DNA of 29,347 bases. Origin: Ochromonas danica (lineage: Eukaryota > Sar > Chrysophyceae > Chromulinales > Chromulinaceae). Positions 20,176 to 26,793 of this stretch are shown in pieces. The DNA is taken from contig VKHL01000137.1 of NCBI GenBank assembly GCA_015146655.1, positions 42,841 through 72,187 on the forward strand, read 5' to 3'. Made by a program: the position numbers and the translations under genes. Below the pieces are notes generated by a model. It was not told the origin of the DNA. It ran no database searches and saw nothing but the letters and a program-made list of their open reading frames with translations. Each line of letters opens with the position of its first letter. The stretch's first letter is position 1.

Positions 20176-23100
20176 TCAACAGGAACGATGGTGCATAGCG
20201 TTGGTAACAAACGCGCTATCATCATTAACCAAGGATGACGATACTAATGAAGTGCTAGCTAGTTCAATATTGGTACTATCTTGGCTAACAGATTGGGTCT
20301 TGCTCTCTTCTTCGGAAGGTGCAGGGGGAGCAACACAGGGAGGTCCTTCTTCTGCTTCACACACTTCATTCTTCTTTGAGTCCTCATGACTCATAGTGAC
20401 GGTCCGCATCCAACTAGTCCAATGCCATAAAATGAAAACAAGACTACAACTCACTAGGATACAAACTGCCACCAAAGATAAAGCAAAACACAGACCCATA
20501 ACCCAACCACCTTTATCACCTGCTGTATCAAAAAGGAAATACGCGAAAAACAATGGAAGGAAGAAGATCATAGGTGGTAACGCTAAACGCATGCAATGGA
20601 ATAGTCTGCCACACTGCTTGCATAACTGAGTGAATGATGATGAGTCGTTCACTTGCTGGCCTGCTGTCAGCATGCGATGCTTCCATTGATATAGCCAGCC
20701 AAGTTGTACGAGATAGGTATTGGAAACAATGCTAAATCCAATTAAGATAGCAAGATAAGGAATAGTCACTCCAAAAGTAAGCAAACAACTTAACATCATA
20801 ACAAGACGTATTGCATATTCTGCCGCGGAGAAGAATACTATTCCTCCTTGTGAGGAAGAAGACAAAGACCCTGAGTCTTGTGGCTGATTTGATCCAGTAG
20901 TGGAAGCAACAGATCTAGCAGATCGCTTCCATAGTGTAGGCAATAATCTTCTCCAATCAATCAATCTCTCCCCATGTTTGGACACATTCTTCTCTTCTTC
21001 CTCTTCTGTTCTTCCTTCAAAGCATATGATAGTGGCAATCAATAGCGGGTAGAGAACACCAATGAGGACATATTTATAAGCAAAGACATAGGCATAATCC
21101 ACAAGAATGGCTGAACTACATTGATAAGTATATGTAAAGGGAGGTGCAAAACTTGTTGAATACGTGGCTAAATCAAATTCAGCACAGCCCAAAGGAAGAA
21201 ACTTGACACATCGATTAAAGGAATATGATGCTACAATTTCACTTGGTGAAGCAAAGACATAATAAAAGCAATCTGAACTTGCTATCATAGCAGCAAGACA
21301 TGGAGCAATGATGGTATTAAATAACATTAATCCACTCATAAAGACAACATTATTTTCATGTAAACCACCTTCACATGGTAAATGTTGTAAAGGTTGTAGA
21401 TATTTCGTCAACCAGGTTTGAATGATTAAACTCCAAATAACTTTAAAGAAAGATAATGCCACGGAAAGCATGACTGCACTCCATCTTTTCAATTCCAAAG
21501 AGATATAGACGTAGAATCCATTCACTAATAAGACAATGACAATATCAACGACTGCAATCATGACTTTCAAACACAGAATGACTTTCCAATCCAATTTCTC
21601 ATTGTTTTCCTGTTCTTCTTCTTGGAAGGTACTCCAACCTCCTTCAGTGTCATCGTCATTGTCATTGCTATCGTCTGTGTTATTACTGTGTGGTGGTATT
21701 GATGTAATAGACGTCAGTGAGGGAGAGGTTGTTGTCGTTTGACTTTCCTTTATTATGTGACAAGGATTATTGACTGTATTACTACCATTATTACTACCAT
21801 TATTACCTCTATTATCATCTAGTAGTGAAGAATTGCTAGCAGAAAATAACACAATCAACTTCTTTTGATAATAGAGAAGCAATGATCCTTGTAAACATAA
21901 TATACCAATAAAATAAATAAATAATACAATAGCAGCAGTTGTACCAGTTAAATAAGCTGCTGATATTGTCCAAGCATATTCTTCTTCATAAGATCCATAA
22001 TAATGAGTTAGTAAACCAAAAACAAGACTACCTAAAGAAACACTATAGAGGACAATCCAAAATGTCATAAGACGTATATCATGTAGAAGAACTCCTGCTT
22101 TAAATTGACTAGATAAATACAATGAAGCATCATGTCTAGTTGATACTATTTTCCTCTCTTGTTGGCTTGCTTGGTTGGTTGTCATGGATATCATAGTCCC
22201 TTCTTCTGTTTGTGTGTTGCACTTATCTAAGTCAGATTGGCGGTGGGATACAGCAGTATTGCTAACTTCCATCTTCCAACGTTCTTCATTACCTTCTTGC
22301 CAATATAGAAGATCTCTCATCCATTCTTGCAGACGTTTCCAAGGTCTACTGCCCTTCACTACTGAACCACAAGAAGAGATGATGGTAGAGGAAGAAGAAG
22401 GCAACTCCGATGAATTGGAATCACTTTGTGTGGTGCTGGTTGATCTGCGAAACATCGTATAGATTAAATAGAGTAGACCAACCACAAAGCTTATTAATCC
22501 TAACCAGATTAATAACGCTGTATTCAGACTATCTGATCCACAATCATATTCTGTATGATAAGGATCACTTTGTGGTAAATGACTTTTCAAATTCATTGTA
22601 GGACAAGTAAATAAATTCCCTCTTAACATATTCAAATCTCCTGGAGAAGAAATATCATAATAGAAACCAGGAATACGACCCGATAGACGATTAATATTGA
22701 GATAGATTGATGATGTGGAATTAAACTCATTATCATCATCATCGTTATCATCGTTGTCATCGTTAGTGGTAGTAGTGGGTGTTAATGTACCTTCTAACTT
22801 GTTATAACTCAAATCCAATGCTTGCCATCTTTTCCCACCTTTTAATGGTCCAGGTATATTACCTGTAAGACGATTATGAGATAAAGAGACATCAGTTAGC
22901 ATTGGTCCTAATTCACTTTCATCTTCAATAGGAATCTGATTATCTAATCCATTACTAGAGAGATGTAATGTTTGTAAATATCTCATAGAAAACAAACATT
23001 TTGGAATAGTCCCATGCATGGAATGACTATGTAAAGTATAGGAATGTACTTGAGGAATCCATGGAATGAGTGTATTACGACATGATTTAGCTGTTGATAA

Positions 23101-25059
23101 TCCATCCAATGCTAAGACTTGTAATCTTGTTATATTACAAAAGCTATCAGGAATTGTACCTGTTAGACAATTTTCCATAGAAGCAAAGGATAATAAACTA
23201 GGGAATAATAAGGAATTAATAGTCGTAGGAAGGGATCCTTCTAATCGATTATTACTAAAATCAATACTACGTAGATAGACAGCTATATTTAAACCTTCCC
23301 ATAGTGATGATAATGGTCCTTGAAGTAAGTTTGATTGACCAAACAAATTTGCACATAGTGGAAAATGATAAATTGCTGGTAAAGTACCTGAAATTAAATT
23401 CTGAGAGAAATCTGCTACAGCAAGAGAAGTCATCAATGAAAGACGTGATAAATCACCACTGAAATAGTTTGTAGTAATATTGAAATATTCCATGATATTC
23501 TCTTTTGTTGACATAAATAAAGATACATCTCCTGTAAATTGATTCATTTCTAATTGTAACATTCCTATTGCAATAACAGAAGTTAAATCAACATTAAATG
23601 ATCCTGAAAATAGATTATTACCCAGACTTAATCGAAATAAGGAAGAAAAATTAGTAAGAATGGAAGGTATACTACCATGCATTATATTATTGTCCAAGAT
23701 GAGATAATTGAGAGCAAGCCATGTTACACACTGTGTAGACAGTGTTCCTGTTAGTAGATTATTGTGCAATGACAAGGACGAGAGATGACTTGTTTGATAT
23801 AGTTGAGAAGGTATACTACCTGTCAAATAGTTTAACCCAACATCTAATTCATAGAGATACTTCTGACTACCCAGACCTGATGGTAGACTTCCCGTGAGAG
23901 AACAATCACTCAACAATAAATGTTGTAAGCCAGTAATATTCCCTAATCCCATTGGAATAGTACCTATAATATTGATATTATTGCTCAGGGATAAAATCTT
24001 TAGATTTTGCAGGTTTTGAAGTGTGGATGGAATATTTCCACGCAAGGCATTGTCGTTCAAGTAAAGATCCCATAATAATGACAAACTACCCCATTCTGGT
24101 GGTATTGTTCCCGTGAGATCATTTTCTTCAAGGAAGACACCTGTTAGATATTGTCCTAGAGAGATAGAGACAGGTAGTGTTCCAGTGAGTCTATTATATC
24201 CCATGTCAATAAGTGTCAAACTTGATTTCGTTGTGATGTTTGGGATAGGACCTGAGATACGATTGCCATAGATGATAAAACTTTGCAAGTTGGTCAAATT
24301 AGTGAGGAGCCAAGGTGATAGCGTCCCTGTCAAGTAGTTGTTGGTGAGGTCAATCGAGATGAGGCTTGTCAACTGATTCATTTCCTCGGGCACGTTGCCT
24401 GTAAACTGACATCCACTCAATGTCAGCTCCTCTAAATTGGTTAAATTAACAATTGCAAGCGGGATACTTCCAGTGAAGTAGCTATTGGTCAAGGTCAAGG
24501 TGTGAAGGCTGGTTAATGTGTATATTTCCTGTGGTGGCTTTCCACGCAACGATGAGGACATGATTGTCAAGTCTGCTAAGAGGTTAAGTTGACCCAGAGT
24601 GGTAGGTAAAGTACCAGAGAGAAGATTGTTGGTGAAGTCCAGCAGGAGCAGAGAAGAGAGGTTGCCCAGACTGTCTGGCAGAGTACCCGCAAGTCGCACA
24701 TTGTTGCTAATCGTGAGAGCCACGAGTTGAGAGAAATCACCAATTTCTACTGGTAGCGTTCCTACTAAGTTCATATTATCAAGGTCAATAATAGCAATGA
24801 CTTGACTACAGGCTGTGGTGTTGCACAGGGTAGAACAAGTCAGACCTTGCCATTTATCACCACACGGATCAGGATAGATTTCACTGAAATTCCACGGATT
24901 TCCAGAAAAATACGTCCAGGATTGACCATTCGTCGCATTATAGATGGCATAAAGAGCATTCAGCTCAGAATTAGAAATAGGATTGGTGACAAGAAGAGTT
25001 GAATCACCACTCATCTCTATCTTTGACAACATCACAAATATAGATTCCATAGATTCCAT
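20176..25059 (-). CDS. LRR receptor-like polytopic membrane protein 2
   Basis: About 1627 residues from the first ATG (25059), with later in-frame ATGs at 25050 and 25014; the last gives MSGDSTLLVTNPISNSELNALYAIYNATNG, closest in layout to the paralogues. Order: LRR cap with NPWNFSEIYPDPCGDKWQGLTC; plant-type LRRs to about 790; an Asp/Asn tract; TM1 at about 843-870 (LLIWLGLISFVVGLLYLIYTMF); cytoplasmic linker; HDIRLMTFWIVLYSVSLGSLVFGLL and following helices (990-1060), VILCLKVMIAVVDIVIVLLVNGFYVY (from 1156), FMSGLMLFNTIIAPCLAAMIASSDCFYYVFASP, YTYQCSSAILVDYAYVFAYKY, an extra hydrophobic block RLVMMLSCLLTFGVTIPYLAILIGF (about 1411-1450) absent from gene 1, and two C-terminal helices. No kinase. 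No signal peptide is evident. AT-rich codon use, unlike gene 1. Confidence 0.92.
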   Translation of the reverse strand: MESMESIFVMLSKIEMSGDSTLLVTNPISNSELNALYAIYNATNGQSWTYFSGNPWNFSEIYPDPCGDKWQGLTCSTLCNTTACSQVIAIIDLDNMNLVGTLPVEIGDFSQLVALTISNNVRLAGTLPDSLGNLSSLLLLDFTNNLLSGTLPTTLGQLNLLADLTIMSSSLRGKPPQEIYTLTSLHTLTLTNSYFTGSIPLAIVNLTNLEELTLSGCQFTGNVPEEMNQLTSLISIDLTNNYLTGTLSPWLLTNLTNLQSFIIYGNRISGPIPNITTKSSLTLIDMGYNRLTGTLPVSISLGQYLTGVFLEENDLTGTIPPEWGSLSLLWDLYLNDNALRGNIPSTLQNLQNLKILSLSNNINIIGTIPMGLGNITGLQHLLLSDCSLTGSLPSGLGSQKYLYELDVGLNYLTGSIPSQLYQTSHLSSLSLHNNLLTGTLSTQCVTWLALNYLILDNNIMHGSIPSILTNFSSLFRLSLGNNLFSGSFNVDLTSVIAIGMLQLEMNQFTGDVSLFMSTKENIMEYFNITTNYFSGDLSRLSLMTSLAVADFSQNLISGTLPAIYHFPLCANLFGQSNLLQGPLSSLWEGLNIAVYLRSIDFSNNRLEGSLPTTINSLLFPSLLSFASMENCLTGTIPDSFCNITRLQVLALDGLSTAKSCRNTLIPWIPQVHSYTLHSHSMHGTIPKCLFSMRYLQTLHLSSNGLDNQIPIEDESELGPMLTDVSLSHNRLTGNIPGPLKGGKRWQALDLSYNKLEGTLTPTTTTNDDNDDNDDDDNEFNSTSSIYLNINRLSGRIPGFYYDISSPGDLNMLRGNLFTCPTMNLKSHLPQSDPYHTEYDCGSDSLNTALLIWLGLISFVVGLLYLIYTMFRRSTSTTQSDSNSSELPSSSSTIISSCGSVVKGSRPWKRLQEWMRDLLYWQEGNEERWKMEVSNTAVSHRQSDLDKCNTQTEEGTMISMTTNQASQQERKIVSTRHDASLYLSSQFKAGVLLHDIRLMTFWIVLYSVSLGSLVFGLLTHYYGSYEEEYAWTISAAYLTGTTAAIVLFIYFIGILCLQGSLLLYYQKKLIVLFSASNSSLLDDNRGNNGSNNGSNTVNNPCHIIKESQTTTTSPSLTSITSIPPHSNNTDDSNDNDDDTEGGWSTFQEEEQENNEKLDWKVILCLKVMIAVVDIVIVLLVNGFYVYISLELKRWSAVMLSVALSFFKVIWSLIIQTWLTKYLQPLQHLPCEGGLHENNVVFMSGLMLFNTIIAPCLAAMIASSDCFYYVFASPSEIVASYSFNRCVKFLPLGCAEFDLATYSTSFAPPFTYTYQCSSAILVDYAYVFAYKYVLIGVLYPLLIATIICFEGRTEEEEEKNVSKHGERLIDWRRLLPTLWKRSARSVASTTGSNQPQDSGSLSSSSQGGIVFFSAAEYAIRLVMMLSCLLTFGVTIPYLAILIGFSIVSNTYLVQLGWLYQWKHRMLTAGQQVNDSSSFTQLCKQCGRLFHCMRLALPPMIFFLPLFFAYFLFDTAGDKGGWVMGLCFALSLVAVCILVSCSLVFILWHWTSWMRTVTMSHEDSKKNEVCEAEEGPPCVAPPAPSEEESKTQSVSQDSTNIELASTSLVSSSLVNDDSAFVTNAMHHRSC

Positions 25060-25082
25060 GGAATCACAATATTCCGTGGAAC
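25052..25082. promoter_or_regulatory. Palindrome pair overlapping the LRR gene 2 start
   Basis: Perfect 14-bp palindrome GATTCCATGGAATC (25052-25065) plus ATTCCGTGGAAC (25071-25082). The first in-frame ATG of LRR gene 2 is the ATG inside the palindrome. The pair also lies in the 245-bp divergent spacer shared with the pirin gene. Confidence 0.5.
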
Positions 25083-25304
25083 AGTAAGTTAAGATGACTG
25101 TAAGGCGTTGCGGTTGGGGTGAAGATGGAAGTGACAAGATGATTTGATGATCAAATCAAGTCACTGGTTGCTTTCCACCACTATGTCATCCCATCCTATC
25201 TGCCGTCACAATTAAAATAACTTAGCTTTGTTCTTCGGTTCAAAATTTCAACTCCCAGTTGTTTCTTCTCTTTATTCTTTCCTTTTCTCAATCTATTTGA
25301 TTCA

Positions 25305-26215
25305 ATGTCCAGTCCTGCTGCCTTGTTCCGCAAAGTCCCTGCTGCTAAATTAGGTGTCTCCGAGCCTGACCCTTCATGGTTTGGCAATCCTGCGAATGAG
25401 TCCAAGAATCCTAATTGGACAAATGGCAATTGGCTCAAGTCCCGCTTTCATTTCTCCTTCGCGGAGTACACCAATCCCCGCAACCTGCAGTTTGGTGTCT
25501 TACGAGTGATGAATGATGACCTTGTGCAACCCAATCGTGGCTTTGGTCGTCACCCTCATCGTGACATGGAGATTTGTACCTATGTGGTCCAAGGTGATCT
25601 GACACATCAAGATTCCATGGGGTCGAAGGAGACGCTCAGTCGAGGCTCTGTGCAGTACATGGTGAGAGAACCACATGTCTTCCTTTATATGTTGTGTGAG
25701 AGTTGCTTAATGTGATGAACATTGGTGTTGATTAGAGCGCTGGTCGTGGTGTTCAACACAGTGAGCATAATCTTCATCCTACCAATCCATTGAGATTTAT
25801 TCAGATCTGGATTCAGCCTCGTCAAAAAGGGTTAACTCCTCGTTATGGTGGGTATCCTGGCCGTGAGCAAGAGCGTCTTAACCGCTGGGCACATCTTGTA
25901 GGAGATATCTCCAATCCCTCTTCTTCCTCCGCTGGTGTCCAGATTCATCAGGATGCCAATCTGTACGTGACGGAAGTTGAGCAAGGTCAAGAAGTGAGTT
26001 TCTCACTTGAAGCCAACCGTCAAGCATATCTGGTTTGTCTAGAAGGAGAAGTTGAGGTCTCTGGAGCTCATGGCAAGGAAGTGTTGAGTATGTATGATGC
26101 TGCTGAGGTCTTTGGAGGCAATGAGTTAAAAGTCAAACGTGTTTCAGGTTGTGCCAAGACACATGTATTGATGTTGGAAATGGCTTACAGTGGTAAGGGT
26201 CGCAGTGATTTGTAA
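25305..26215 (+). CDS. Pirin / quercetin 2,3-dioxygenase-like bicupin (YhhW-like), two exons
   Basis: Exons 25305-25661 and 25736-26215 join across a 74-nt phase-0 intron (GTGAGA..TTAG) to give 278 residues, the usual pirin length. The N-terminal cupin has GFGRHPHRDMEICTYVVQG and, across the intron, GSVQYM-SAGRGVQHSEHN: metal ligands H83, H85, H127 and E129, as in YhhW-type pirins, which bind Fe, Ni or Zn and some of which cleave quercetin. The junction falls inside the conserved QYMSAGRGV string, which confirms the splice. IWIQPRQKGLTPRY starts the inter-domain region; the second cupin (about 200-270) lacks a ligand set, as usual. No targeting signal, so cytosol or nucleus is likely. Substrate unknown. 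Divergent from LRR gene 2. Confidence 0.95.
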
Positions 26216-26793
26216 GTAGTAGTGTGTAGGTCTTCTCTCTTCTTGTATGATGTTTTTATGTTGATCCACAGAAGATGCTTCAAATTCCAAATGTTGTCTA
26301 AGTTTTTAAAAATCTACTCTATCAACGTTCTATCTTTATATGTATCATTCTATTGAGATAGCCCATAGGGTTGCAATATGAAGTGATAGCAATCCATCAT
26401 TGTTTAATCATCAATCATCACAGCAGGTCAACACGAGCACATCTAACATCACGAAGTCGAAAACAGAAAAGGCAAAACCAATGCCCTGATGTTCTTCACA
26501 AACTTCCACATCTTGCTATGCTTTGTACGACTTGAAAATGTGCTTTTACGGGTTACGATCCCAAAACACCTTTTGGTGAGCCAATCGATTTCCATTGGAT
26601 TTCTATTGATTTGAGCTGATTATTCTTCTTGTGCAATATTCTTCTTGCTGTCAAAGCGAGTACGCTTCTGGAATTGTAGCAGGCAAGCAAGACCGTGGCA
26701 TTTACAATTTTCATTGTATTGATAGTGTACTCCAGTCCTGATATTTTAATAGGATTATTAATATCTTGTCTGTATTATTAATTAATTTCAGAC
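26216..26793. other. Spacer between pirin 3' end and LRR gene 3
   Basis: 578 bases. No gene recognised. It ends in TTAATTTCAG (AG at 26790-26791) two bases before the LRR gene 3 ATG, a typical 3' splice site, so part of this stretch is probably an intron and may hide a 5' exon. Confidence 0.5.
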
